DNA of 64,000 nt from Aricia agestis (Eukaryota; Arthropoda; Insecta; Lepidoptera; Lycaenidae), in the NCBI RefSeq assembly GCF_905147365.1, contig NC_056421.1, forward strand, positions 11,674,001-11,738,000. The letters run 5' to 3'. Under the pieces are notes generated by a model that had not been told where the DNA came from, did not search any database, and saw nothing but the letters and a program-made list of their open reading frames with translations. Of the stretch, positions 53,271 through 64,000 are shown piece by piece; positions within the stretch are counted from its first letter, which is position 1; each line of letters begins with the position of its first letter. Position numbers and translations under genes: made by a program.

Positions 53271-53276
53271 ACTGTA

Positions 53277-53465
53277 AAACTCTGGAACGAATTGTCACCA
53301 GCAGTATTTCTGGACCTATACGACCTGCAAACCTTCAAGAAAAGAGCTTATTCCCTCTTAAAAGGCCGGCAACGCACCTGCAGCTCTTCTGATGTTGCGT
53401 GTGTATGGGCGACGGTAGTTGCTTACCATCATGTGACCCGTTTGCTCGTTTGCCCCCTTTTTTAA
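53277..53465 (+). pseudogene. LINE ORF2 C-terminal end (B8)
   Basis: The plus strand reads KLWNELSPAVFLDLYDLQTF, then KKRAYSLLKGRQRTCSSSDV, and stays open to TAA at 53463. The second half is the 3' block carried by every family B copy (KGRQRTCSS). This shows that family B tails derive from the 3' end of a LINE. The fragment is 5'-truncated. Confidence 0.7.
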
Positions 53466-53470
53466 TAAAA

Positions 53471-54204
53471 AAAAACTAGTAGTCTTAGATCTAGTAATAT
53501 AATATAGCCGCAGATTCGTGCGTATAAAATGCTACGGAAACCGTAAATCTTACTGTATTAGTCATGTCTTTGTGAATGAATATTGAAACATACATTCTAG
53601 TGTAGGCCTCTTTCCGCGTAGTCCACTTTATGTCTTTATTCACCAATATTATCAGTTTACTCCATATTTAGTATACAGAGTCCATGAAAAGGACAAAGGA
53701 TAGTTTTTCGCGGAAAAATGCACGAAAAACGGAATTCTAGACAAAAATATTTTCGAGAAACAACAGTAAGGGTTTCTCTACGAATGACGTCTGGCGTTGG
53801 CAGCGACGCGACGCAAAAAATGAAGATACACTTTGAGTTCACTTTGCGGGATATTTTAAAAACCTTGAGCTCAGGAATTTGGTTTCTTTGTACACTTTTG
53901 GACGTAGGATTAAATAATTTGACGGACGGACGTATTTTTAGCTAAACCTAGCTGTATTTAATAAGGAAACTCCGAAGTCATTTGCATCTGGCGCGAACTT
54001 GTTTTGTTTTCTTTAGTTTTCTCCGCCGTATTCAATCTTGTTTCTCGCAGGTATTTTTATAGAGTACTAATACTTTCTAGTTCAGTTCAGATTTGTGTGA
54101 TAAAAGAAATCTTTGATATTACAAAAAACTCGCTTAAAATTACAATATTATGTGTAACTTTGAGTGTGTACGCCTCTTGCAACGCCTTTACTGTGTTGTT
54201 TGTA
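53471..54204. other. Unassigned sequence
   Basis: GAGTCCATGAAAAGGACAAAGG near 53680 is a Lep1 scrap. Short open frames at 53718 and 54004 have no motif or exon context. Confidence 0.35.
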
Positions 54205-54415
54205 GCCTAAACTTCAGAGCAAGGTTCTTGAATTAGAGCTTGCGAGTTCGATTTCCACTTTTGAATAACTAAAACTTATATTTCTAGGCTTAGTTAAGAT
54301 AAAAAAAATAGACAAACTAAAAACAATACGTAATAATATTATGATCCGTGCATCTTCGTTCGTCCTGCGCCTGGCCTCTCGTTAGGCGTGTCGGTCAATT
54401 TATCCTAGGAAGAAA
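54205..54415 (+). mobile_element. SINE-A copy, very degenerate
   Basis: GAGTTCGATTTCCACTTTTG, ATGATCCGTGCATCTTCG and GTCCTGCGCCTGGCCTCTCG align with the SINE-A order. Confidence 0.55.
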
Positions 54416-54824
54416 GTTCACTTACTTGTTAAAAAAATAAATAAGACAACTAACTAATATATTTTACTGAATTTTTCTTATATATTGTATAAGGGTCTTT
54501 AATTATGATCCAGCAAGGCATCAATATCGCTTACCATCAGATGATAGACGTTAGCTGGTGAAAAAGCTTCAAACAACATTATTTATTTCGGAAATCACTC
54601 AGTCTAACGACACCACGGATATTGATTTAAAAAATGGGTCATCGTTTACTATGACAGGGCTTTCCCTCGTGCCACTCGTAAGGCTCTGACACACTGAAAC
54701 TTCAGCTAAGACTTATCTTTTCTTACATAATTATACATGCGAAAACGCACCTGTCTGTCTGAGTGCTAGCGGAAAAAGATATTTCCTCTCAAGCAACGTT
54801 AACACGGCTATATTTTTTTTTATA
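54416..54824. other. Unassigned sequence with a Lep1 scrap
   Basis: TACATGCGAAAACGCACCTGTCTGTCTG near 54733 is a Helitron remnant. Confidence 0.35.
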
Positions 54825-55205
54825 AACGCCTCTGTGGTCCAGTGGTTAAGAGCGTGGCTCTTGACTCGGAGGCCGTGGGTTCGTTTCCCGCGTTGGAAAC
54901 ATGTTATTTCCAAGTTTGGTTAGGACAATGCGTAGTATATGACATTCTCTTTGGACAATGCAGGCTGATCACCTGATTGTCTGACAAGTAAGATGATCCA
55001 TGCGTCGGATGGGCATGTAAAAAGTCGGTCCTGCGCCTGATCTCTCGCCAGTCGTGTCTGTCTTTCGTCCCACTGGGTTATGACTTATGAGGGTAAAGGA
55101 ATAGAGAGTGCTCTTGCACACACACTTGGGCACTATACAATTACTCCTGCGTATCTGGCCTGGTTTCAATGAAACCGGCCACAGTCAACAAAACCGGTGT
55201 GGGGG
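54825..55205 (+). mobile_element. SINE-A copy with a short duplication
   Basis: It has a complete head and tail. GGACAATGC occurs twice (about 54924 and 54954) around a 20-base spacer. Confidence 0.85.
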
Positions 55206-55452
55206 TAGGTATTATTATATCATTATATTATTAATTTTGATGAAATTATATTCGCAGCAACGAAAATTCGCAACAGACTATCGCCACTTTGTATCATGAA
55301 AAAGTTATTATCGTCAAACTACTTAAAAAATTAACAGTTAGCAAAAAGTTTTGTCCCAAGTTTGACGACGTTTCATGCAACATGTCGGATTTTGGTCGGA
55401 TTATTTACTGTATGTGCAAGTAGGGTCCTCTCCCACGATTTTTGCGTAATTT

Positions 55453-55779
55453 ATACGTGGGAGAGCCATGCTTCGGCACGAATGGGCCGGCTCGACCGGA
55501 GAAATACCACGTTCTCACAGAAAACCGGCGTGAAACAGCGCTTCCGCTGTGTTTCGCCGAGTGAGTGAGTTTACCGGAGGCCCGATTCCCTTCCCTATCC
55601 TCCCCTATTCCCTTCCCTTCCAATCCCCACCCTCCCCTATTACCCTATTCCCTCTAAAAGGCCGGCAACGCACCTGCAGCTCTTCTGATGCTGCGAGTGT
55701 CCATGGGCGACGGAAGTTGCTTTCCATCAGGTGACCCGTTTGCTCGTTTGCCCCCTTAATTCATAAAAAAAAAAAAAAA
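55453..55779 (+). mobile_element. LINE-tail family B copy (B9), full with poly(A)
   Basis: It runs from ATACGTGGGAGAGCCATGC to GTTTGCCCCCTTAATTCAT and about 15 A. It is the best plus-strand reference copy. Confidence 0.8.
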
Positions 55780-55815
55780 TATTCCCAATTGTAGTAAGAC
55801 ATTTCGACATAATAC

Positions 55816-56234
55816 CAGTGCCGTAAAAAGCCTTTTTTGCGCCCTGTGCGAGCTTCTATAACTGCGCCCTTGTTTTTTTTTTTTAGATATTACTATAGGT
55901 ACCCAGAGCAAAATATGGCTACTCGTATTACAACCACCAAAAGACCAATTACAATAATTATTATAGTAGTAGTCGTCGTTTTTTTAAAGAACTAATGTGG
56001 GCAAACAAGCAGACGAGCCATCTGATGTCAAGTGGGCCCTTCGTCTGTTACGACTTACGACTTACGAGTATACCACCCCCACTGTGCTAACCCCCACCTC
56101 CACTAAGGGCGCAGTGGGAACTTATCCGGCAAACTGAAAAAATAATAGTCCTGCCTGGTCTGGCCATTCTTGCGCCCCCCAGTGTCTACGCCCTATGCCT
56201 GGGCACCGGTGGCACCGCCCTATTTACGGCACTG
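55816..56234. mobile_element. hAT-type MITE with 8-bp TSD
   Basis: CAGTGCCGTAAA and TTTACGGCACTG are perfect ends flanked by CATAATAC (55808-55815, 56235-56242). A minus-strand retroposon-like tail (GGGCAAACAAGCAGACGAGC, about 55985-56130) lies inside. Confidence 0.8.
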
Positions 56235-56242
56235 CATAATAC

Positions 56243-56779
56243 ACGTAATTTATTGCCATTAACCTAATATATTCTTAACGTGAATATTTCTCTCGAAATA
56301 AAACATCATGGGTTGCATTTATCGTCGGTGTGAATGGGTCCCTTTTCCGGCTTTCACCGCCACTACGGAAAACAGCTGACAAATAACGTACACGTAGATT
56401 CGGGGAGAATGGGGGAGTTGACAGGGCATTTCCCTTCCTGGTTACCGCCATGAATGCTTTTGACCCTTGATTGCTCGCTAGGAATATCTGCCTCTTTTTT
56501 TTTTTAATTGTATGTTAATCATACGTTAGGTGGGGTAAAATAAACTATATTGATATTCTGGGAATGCGATCTGATATATATGTACACTAGGACGAAAAAA
56601 ATATACTTACGCCTAATAAAAAAATCACATCTCATTTATGGCAGAAAGTTTTTTTCGAATATTATGGAAATTAAAAACACCTGAGATCTCGTGACTCGTG
56701 ACTTTACCACTCCGTACATGATAACAAACTAAGCAAAAAAAATTGGGGATTTTTTTTAAATTCCGATTTTCCATTCAGA
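56243..56779. other. Unassigned sequence
   Basis: I see no supported feature. Confidence 0.4.
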
Positions 56780-57128
56780 ACGCCTCCGTGGTCTAGTGGT
56801 ATAGAGCGCAGCTCTTGACTCGGAGGTCGTGGGTTCGATTCCCGCGTTGGAAACATGTTATTTCCAAGTTTGGTTAGGACAATGCAGGCTGACCTGATTG
56901 TCTGACAAGTAAGATGATCCATGCGTCGGATGGGCATGTAAAAAGTCGGTCCTGCGCCTGATCTCTTGCCGGTCGTGTTGGTCTTCCGTCCCACTGGGTT
57001 GTGAGAGTAAAGGAATAGAGAGTGCTCTTGTGTACTGCGCACACACTTGGGCACTATAAAATTACTCCTGCGTAGCTGGCCTGGTTTCAACGAAACCGGC
57101 CACCGTAACCGAAACCGGTGTGGGAGCT
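56780..57128 (+). mobile_element. SINE-A copy
   Basis: CGCCTCCGTGGTCTAGTGGT and GGTTCGATTCCC are intact. It lacks the 5 bases TCACC in GATCACCTGATT. Imperfect ATTTCCAT-like flanks may be its target duplication. Confidence 0.85.
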
Positions 57129-57589
57129 ATTAATATTTATTATTATTTCCATACTATTTATATTATTACATGCAATTGCTCAGAGTAAATACCAACGAAT
57201 CATGCGTAAAGTAATCAGAAATATAATCACTAAGCATAATTAGAATTTTAACTAATGGCCATATCGTTTACTATTGGTAACTAAATATTATTAGTTTTGA
57301 ATTCGCAATTTCAAAATAGATTCTAGGAATTACGTGTAATTAATGTAATTATGAAATATTACTTATGTCTGTAAATTTTGAAGTGTTAATTATTCAGTTA
57401 CGATTTACGACAGAATCCCTTTTGGCTCTGTTCTTATGTAACTTATAAGGCAAAGTAAAGTACACTATACTGTACTCGGCGAAACATGGCGGTAGCGGTC
57501 ATTGTCAAAAACTTGTCATTTTCTATATAAACCGCGATTGACAATGAAGTGTCAGATGTTGTCAATCACGTACTCGTATACTATTATTA
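57129..57589. other. Unassigned AT-rich sequence
   Basis: I see no supported feature. Confidence 0.4.
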
Positions 57590-57717
57590 GGGCCTGTCTC
57601 ACCACTTCCTGATAAGGCTATCCACCAATTAACTTGACAGATCAAGTATGGAGAATCTGTCAAATAAGTTGTAAATAGCCTATTAGGCACTTTATCAGAA
57701 AGTGGTGAAGCAGGGCC
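57590..57717. mobile_element. MITE with TTA duplication
   Basis: GGGCCTGTCTCACCACTTCC and its inverse close 128 bp, with TTA on both sides (57587-57589, 57718-57720). Confidence 0.8.
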
Positions 57718-57724
57718 TTAGCGT

Positions 57725-58240
57725 CATCCTACTAATATTGTAAAGCCGAAAGTATGTGAGTTCGTGAGTTTGTATGTTTGTTACTTCTTCACGCTTAAAC
57801 GGCTAGACCGATTTCGACAAAATTTCACAAGGAGGTAGCTGACATCCTGGATTAACAAATGGTTCACATTTTTAACCGACTTCCGGAAAAGAGGTGTTAT
57901 TTTAATTTTTTACCCTGGCTCCTGCTTCCCCCACTCCTCCTGGAACTGTTGCTTTTAACGAAATGGTATCGCGTCGATAGAGCTGACTTTTAATTATCCT
58001 TTTTACAAACAAATGAAGTAATTTATTATAAAAGTGAATTTATTCTAACCTAAATTAAACATACGGATTGCGTTATTTGATTGGCTTTCGCCCTGTCTCC
58101 TGTTTGGAGGGGCTGCGCTCTAATATAGCCTTCCTGGATAAATGATTTAATAATTTTTTTAAATTGGATCAGTAGTTAATGAGATTCGCGCGTTCAAACA
58201 AACGAACTCTTCAGCTTTATAATATTAGTATAGATGTGCT
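57725..58240. repeat. Run of Helitron and TTAACCGACTT fragments
   Basis: CCTACTAATATTGTAAAGCC (57728, +), TTAACCGACTTCCGGAAAAG (57875) and an inverted Helitron (TTCAAACAAACGAACTCTTC to TTAGTATAGATG, 58190-58236) follow each other. Confidence 0.5.
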
Positions 58241-59069
58241 CTCCGTCCGTCCCGTCCTCCGTCTCACAGTCCTTTACACTGCGAAAAGTTGGAAATCGTT
58301 TTAAAAAACAGCAAAGTTAATCATAAATCATAAAAAAAAACACATCTGAACATAAAATATATATTATCTATTATATCTCCTTCGTTTTGGAAGTCGGTTA
58401 AAAACAATAGCATATGACAGGATAATTAACTTCCATCTCTCAGTTATCAAAAATTGATGTTTCCGATGATCAAACTCAATTCATTTTGTCTCTAATTACC
58501 AATGACTATTTACCTATTAAAACACAATTTTTTAGAAAACAAAGTTATCATGATAGATGGCGCTCCTGCCAACGAGACAGATATCAGCTCCGTAATAATT
58601 TTACTTAAAAATAGTTAAACCGATTGAAATTTCTAAAAACGTTGTGAAATCAGTAGCTTACGAAGTGAACCCCATGTGCAAGTGTTTTCTTGAACTTATA
58701 TAACTGATTAGCTAAAGTAACTACATTTAAATCTCTGAACTTTTGTGAAGTGAAATAGAGAGCGGTAGTGAATACTTCTAGAAAATAGCATCTACATCAA
58801 CGTCATCAGTGAGTACACTACTTGTGTTAAACATTAAACCTGTGTTTACTGTGATTTAAGAAAAAGTTATCAAAAACCAAATATTCAAATCGCAAGTCAT
58901 CATAACGAACTACTACAACTGCTGCCATCTAACGGATAAGAGCTGAACTAAGACGTAACGACGCTCCCAACCAAAGATCCATATCAATAGTTTTTGTTGT
59001 ATCACCAATAGAGGGCGCAAGTACCCCTAATTTTTGCTCAAGTTATTCTTTGAGTATTATACAAACCTC

Positions 59070-59891
59070 ATGATGCGCACACCACCGAAACACTCACCAA
59101 AGCAGAGCACTAATACCGCAGCTGAAAAACCAAATAAACGTCCACGACCTAATTGTTCACCGCAACAAAGTGAAAAATATTTAGACAAACAGGAAGAAAT
59201 GATTGGCATGTTGGCGAAAGTACTGACGGAACTTTCAGAAATGCGTAAGGCGAATGCAGAGATGCAAAAAACGCTCGAATTTTATGCGAAAAATTGTGAA
59301 GATTTAAGCGGAAGGATAAAGGCACTGGAGGAAGAAAAATTGCAGCGAAATAATTACTTAAATAAATTAGAATATAAGCTCGAAGACTTTGAGCGGCAAT
59401 CGAGAAATACCTGCATCGAAATTCGAGGTATTCCACCCACTCAAGGTGAAACAAAGAATGATCTCGTTAACTACGTAGAGAAAATTTACTCTAAGATTAA
59501 CATTCAGCCCCCAGCTAATATTGTGAAGGACGTATACCGATTAAACCGTAAGCCGAATGGAGAACGCTCTATTGTGGTAGAGTACACTACAACTTTATTC
59601 AAAAACAGAATGTTACAAGCAGTAAAAAAATACAATGCATCGAATACTACCGATAGGCTGAACACCACTACTCTTGGTATTGAAGGGAATAAGGCTCCTG
59701 TCTTTGTTGCCGAACTACTCACACCAAAAGCGAAGCGGCTCTATTATCTTGCACGAGATGCGGCTAAACAATCTGGGTTTCACTTCTGCTGGACTACAAA
59801 TGGTAAAGTCCTTATGCGCAAAACAGAAGGTGTCGCACCCATCGTAATCGTTACTGAGAGACAAATCGAAGAACTAAAACAAAAAAACTAG
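59070..59891 (+). CDS. LINE ORF1 protein with coiled coil and FP25K-like C-terminus
   Basis: The frame is 273 codons from the tandem ATG ATG at 59070; the frame extends upstream to a TTG only. Residues about 1-45 are basic and polar (KPNKRPRPNC), as expected for nucleic-acid contact. Residues about 48-118 form a heptad-rich coiled coil (MLAKVLTELSEMRKANAEMQ). The rest contains IEIRGIPPT and VKDVYRLNRKP, then a C-terminal block with FHFCWTTNGKVLMRK and a closing VIVTERQIEEL. This layout matches LINE ORF1 proteins whose C-terminus resembles the baculovirus FP25K-type domain common in insect genomes. ORF1p normally coats LINE RNA. It is intact here, unlike ORF2. Confidence 0.8.
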   Translation: MMRTPPKHSPKQSTNTAAEKPNKRPRPNCSPQQSEKYLDKQEEMIGMLAKVLTELSEMRKANAEMQKTLEFYAKNCEDLSGRIKALEEEKLQRNNYLNKLEYKLEDFERQSRNTCIEIRGIPPTQGETKNDLVNYVEKIYSKINIQPPANIVKDVYRLNRKPNGERSIVVEYTTTLFKNRMLQAVKKYNASNTTDRLNTTTLGIEGNKAPVFVAELLTPKAKRLYYLARDAAKQSGFHFCWTTNGKVLMRKTEGVAPIVIVTERQIEELKQKN

Positions 59892-59943
59892 AGTTATTTA
59901 TAAGTGAACTTGTATTTCTATCGTATTTACTATCACTACTATA

Positions 59944-61091
59944 TCTTAATATATATATTTCTTGTGTGCGTGTGTATGTGACTGAACTCCTCCTAAACGA
60001 CTGGACCAATTTTGATGAAATTTTTTGTGTGTGTTCGTGGAGATTCGAGAATGGTTTAGATTTACAGTTTGGTCTACTGGAAAATGTTTTTTCAATTAAT
60101 TTCTTATTTATAAGGAGTTGTTGATTTTGGAATGTTTTACATTAGATCCGGCGGACGGCGCTATCATCGCATTCAATATTATTCTATTTCAATTTTAGTT
60201 TGTCCTGACAGATGGTGCTACGATTAATTTGAAAAAAATTTTGTTATATTTTAATTCATGTGCTGATTAAAATATTAAATAAATAACACATATGCTACAA
60301 TTTTAACCGACTTTCAAAATGGGGGAGGTGTTATGTTCGTTTTCTTATATTCAACGATTACTCCGCCGTTTGTTAACCGATTTTCAAAATTTTTCTTTTG
60401 GTATATAGGGTATCATCCCAATTTGGTATTATATTCAGAAAAGTGGTGATCTGATGAAGGATCCATAAGTAATCGAGGGAACTCCTCAAAACTTATAGGG
60501 AAACATATGGTGACTTCGGTTTCGTGAGAAGTATTCTAAGCATATGCTACCAACAAGTAAGATTTTGCACCGAGATATACCTGGTATACCGTGGTTCGGA
60601 AGGTGCTGAGAGAATTCCTGATTCTTTATAGATACAAGTTTGGGAGTTTCGGCGTTGTTTAAGAACAGAAAGCATATGCTACTATGCAAATTACATTCTT
60701 CATCATCATCATCATCATCATCACTACCATATTATACCATTTCATAGTCTTTTAGATCGAGACTCAAGTTTGTCAAGCGATAATTAAAAAATTAAAAAAT
60801 CTATATCTACCTAATATTATAAACCAGAAGAGTATGTTTGCTTGAACGCGTCAATCTCAGAAACTACAGGTCCGATTTAAAAATTTACCTCAGTGTTAGA
60901 TAGATCATTTATCGAGTAAGACTCATCATTTATCGAGAAGGTTATATTATATTATTACTCTAATACTAATACGACAGAAGAAACTCAGGAAAATGTGGGA
61001 AAAACGGGGGAAATATTTTTTATGGGAAAATGTACCTATGGATTCTGTAAAATTTCTAATTTACGCGGGCGAAGCCGCGCGGGACATCTAG
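59944..61091 (+). mobile_element. Helitron sequence inserted between ORF1 and ORF2
   Basis: TCTTAATATATATATTTCTT at 59944 follows an A, and GGCGAAGCCGCGCGGGACAT ends in CTAG (61088-61091) before T. A second 5' start (TCTATATCTACCTAATATTA, about 60800) suggests a 292-bp Helitron nested near the end of an older one. The middle includes a TTAACCGACTT repeat (60304). Confidence 0.6.
60701..60722. repeat. (CAT)n microsatellite
   Basis: Seven CAT units. Confidence 0.9.
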
Positions 61092-61297
61092 TTTTATTGT
61101 ATTTTTTATTGCATTTTTTATCACTACTAATAATTTATTTTTTATAATTATAATTTCACACAATACCATACACCAAACACAACCACAAACACTTAAACAA
61201 TATACTAAGCTTAAAATCTATACACAGCTACAAATAAAAACTACTCTGCTATCTAGGAATAATATTATATCAGAACCCAAACTCTACATTCCATGTA

Positions 61298-64000
61298 ATG
61301 GATAGAGACCAACAGGACATAATATGCAATAATATTGACGTGTTACACAGTTGTAATGCAAAATTATGTACTCCAGAAATATGTAACTCACTTTTAAAAG
61401 ATAACGAAAAGTCTCTTAAAATCTTAACTTTGAATATTAGAAGTATCAATAAAAACTTTAACAAATTAGAAATACTGCTCCATCGCCTAGGTTTCGAATG
61501 CGATGTAATCATATTAACAGAATGTTGGATATATTCGCATAAGCAATACCCCCAACTACCTAATTATAAGGCTTATCACACAGAAAACTGTATTAATCAA
61601 AACGGTGGAATAGTTATTTATACAAAATTTGAGTAACAAATAGAAGCAACTGAACCAACTATGGTAGATACAAACTGTATGCTACTAAAACTCGACAAAA
61701 ATATTTCCTTAATATCACTTTATAGATCACCGTCATTTAAAAACCTAGAGCCATTCTTTAATTCTCTCAACACTCTGCTAAACAGTATAAATAACTCTGC
61801 TAACATAATTATTGCGGGTGATATTAATATTAATATCTGTCCTCCGTTAAGAGATAGAAATGCTGTTCAATATTTAGACTTATTGGCCAGCCACGGTATT
61901 TTGGCTACACATAATATTCCTACATTTACCCACAGTGACAGCTGCTTAGACCATATAATGCTAAAATCTCAATATCAAAATACAACATATGTTCTAAATA
62001 CCTTCATTACCGATCACCATCCAGTACTTATAAATATCAAGTACAAAGTAACAAATCCCTATGCTGCCCAAAGACTAAGCTCTATACTAAACTATAAGCA
62101 AATAGCACACCAAATTAAAGAATGTAACTTCGATGACATACTCCATACACAAGACCCCAATTTAGCTACTAATTATTTGGTTCAAAAACTTACAGAAATA
62201 ATTAAATTAAATTCACGCACTGTCAAACACACCCATAAGAGTGGTATCAAGCCATGGATAACACCTGGTATTTTGCAATGTCTACGTAATCGGGATAAGA
62301 TGCATCTCGATCTAAAAGAATCTCCAAACAACGAAACACTCAAATTGACCTACAAAAGATATAGAAACTTTTGTACTAATCTAGTAAAAAGATTAAGAGA
62401 AGATTATCATAGAGCTGAACTACAAAAAAGTAAGGGTAACATGAAAAAAACATGGGATATAATTAAGAAAGCTACATACACAAATACCCAAAAATCTAAC
62501 AACGTCAATTTGCTCCAATTAAAAGAACACCCTGTTGAATCCGTAAATTATATGAACCACTATTTTGCTAATGTAGGTAAAAACCTAGCAAATAATATAC
62601 AAGGGACAACACACTTAAGAGGTGGTCAAAGTGAGAAATCTGTGTCACAAGGTAACTCAATGGGGATATTAGCGACTGATGAAACAGAAATTAGTGACAT
62701 AATTAAACAATTAAAAAGTGACTCCGCAGCCGGAATTGACAACATTTCTTCAAAAATTCTTAAGCAATCAGCTCCAACTTTAATACCAATCATAACCCAT
62801 GTCTGTAACTTATGTCTGTCTGAAGGCATATTTCCGAAGGCTCTTAAAACATCATTAATTACTCCTATACATAAGGGTGGTAGCAGAGACTGTGTCGAGA
62901 ATTACAGACCCATATCTGTCCTACCATCTATCTCTAAAATTATGAATAATCGACTAGCATCTTTCTTAGAAAAATATAATTTACTCTCAACGCGGCAGTA
63001 TGGATTCAGATCAGGACGCTCTACGGAGGGTGCTGTTTCTGAACTTACAAAATTAATTACTAGGGAGATAGATGGTAGGAATAAAGTAATTGGGGTCTTT
63101 TTGGATCTGGCAAAAGCTTTCGACACGGTCTGTGTCCCCACACTTATTAAAAAGCTTGAACACTTAGGCATACGGGATTCTGCATTGAACTTGTTTAAAA
63201 GTCACTTAAGTGAAAGAACTCAATGTACTAAAGTAGCTAATATAGTTAGTGAATAAGAAACCATAACGTATGGCGTTCCTCAAGGAAGTGTATTGGGTCC
63301 GAGCCTCTTCCTAGTATACGTGAACGAACTTTGTAACATGGCGCTTACCAATGGTAGTATATTCTCCTACGCAGATGACACTGCCTTAATTTTCGTTGGA
63401 AAGACCTGGGAGGAGGCTCGGACTCATGCCCAACTTGGATTAAACATAGTTGCTAAATGGTTATCTGAAAATCTACTTACGCTAAATGTTAGTAAAACAA
63501 AATTTATAAAATTTACTGCCAACCGTAGAAGGATAGCACCTATTGATCTTGCTATACATAAAAACTGCAAGGACGACTTCTGTAATGACTGTCCCAAGCT
63601 ACAAGAAGTACCAAACATCAAATATCTGGGTGTTATAATAGACAAACACCTGTCCTGGAGAGAACATATATCAGCGCTTACCAAAAGAGTACGTAAACTA
63701 ATTTACATTTGCAATTACGTAATTTCGCTGACAAAAAACTAATATTTGAAGTTTACCGTGCTCTATGTGAATCAATATTGACCTATTGTATATCAGTATG
63801 GGGAGGAGCCTGCAAAACGCTAATCATACAGTTAGAAAGAGCCCAAAGAGCAGTATTGAAAGTAGCTGTATCCAAACCTTACGACTTTCCGACAGATGAA
63901 CTCTACAAACTCACCAACACACTGACAGTCAGACAACTGTTTATTAGAAAATCAATACTGACACAGCATCGCCACACCAGTGATACAGAATTAACTAAAA
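61298..64000 (+). pseudogene. LINE ORF2: endonuclease and reverse transcriptase, broken, runs off the window
   Basis: The N-terminal part is an apurinic-type endonuclease: LTLNIRSINKNF, ILTECW, SLYRSP, AGDININI (about 61817) and TDHHPVL. The reverse transcriptase follows: LITPIHKGGSRD, NYRPISVLPSISKI, GFRSGRSTEGAVSEL, GVFLDLAKAFDTV, GVPQGSVLGP and the catalytic YADDT (63368-63382). A C-terminal segment reads SILTYCISVWGGA. Breaks: in-frame TAA at 61634-61636 and at 63254-63256, and a frameshift near 63715, after which the frame starting TTA at 63715 stays open to the edge. The catalytic motifs survive, so the damage looks fairly recent. No functional protein is expected from this copy. Confidence 0.85.

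Larger units (their letters stand above)
58590..64000 (+). mobile_element. Near full-length LINE, two ORFs, interrupted and decaying
   Basis: It has a 5' region of uncertain start, ORF1 (59070-59891), a spacer filled by Helitron sequence (59944-61091), and ORF2 from 61298 to beyond the window. The order coiled-coil ORF1, then endonuclease plus reverse transcriptase, is that of CR1/jockey-group LINEs. The precise clade was not resolved. Confidence 0.8.

Overview
The window is eukaryotic and almost certainly from a moth or butterfly. It is AT-rich, has no operon-like coding, and is dominated by interspersed repeats of lepidopteran type. These include tRNA-headed SINEs, GTCT-microsatellite Helitrons ending in CTAG-T, foldback MITEs with hAT (8 bp), TA, TTAA or 3-bp target duplications, and poly(A)-tailed or 5'-truncated LINEs. 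I found no CRISPR array, genuine tRNA or rRNA gene, or bacterial gene. I worked by eye only; no alignment or database search was run.

One host gene can be assembled: a four-exon, plus-strand gene at 28383-34177 encoding a 182-residue secreted protein. It has a signal peptide, four cysteines and two N-glycosylation sequons, and resembles DUF1091 / MD-2-related lipid-recognition proteins. All three introns are phase 0 with canonical GT-AG ends, and all carry transposon insertions. An antisense LINE fragment ends about 15 bp before the exon 2 acceptor.

Region by region: 0.5-7.4 kb holds a SINE nested in a TA-flanked MITE, several Helitrons, a 5'-truncated R1-clade LINE with a 16-bp target duplication, and a small hAT MITE. 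At 8.77-11.66 kb a 2.9-kb hAT element with perfect 8-bp target duplications contains three later insertions (a hAT MITE, a piggyBac-like element at TTAA, and a SINE), each with its own duplication. At 18.07-19.05 kb three 317-bp LTRs lie in the order forward-forward-reverse with a tRNA-Tyr-type primer binding site in the centre and a 5-bp target duplication outside. From 20 to 28 kb SINE-A copies and foldback elements alternate. The host gene occupies 28.4-34.2 kb. From 34 to 58 kb there are SINEs, LINE tails, Helitrons (a head-to-tail pair at 45.4-45.85 kb beside a long TA run), a GC-rich minisatellite, a G-quadruplex-type G run, and a 1.5-kb 3-bp-TSD element that contains a second, fully palindromic element. 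The right end (58.6 kb to the edge) is a near full-length LINE. Its ORF1 is intact, but ORF2 has two in-frame stops and a frameshift, Helitron sequence separates the two ORFs, and the element runs off the window.

The strongest unusual objects are the palindromic three-LTR insertion, the nested hAT element, and the transposon-packed introns of the secreted-protein gene.
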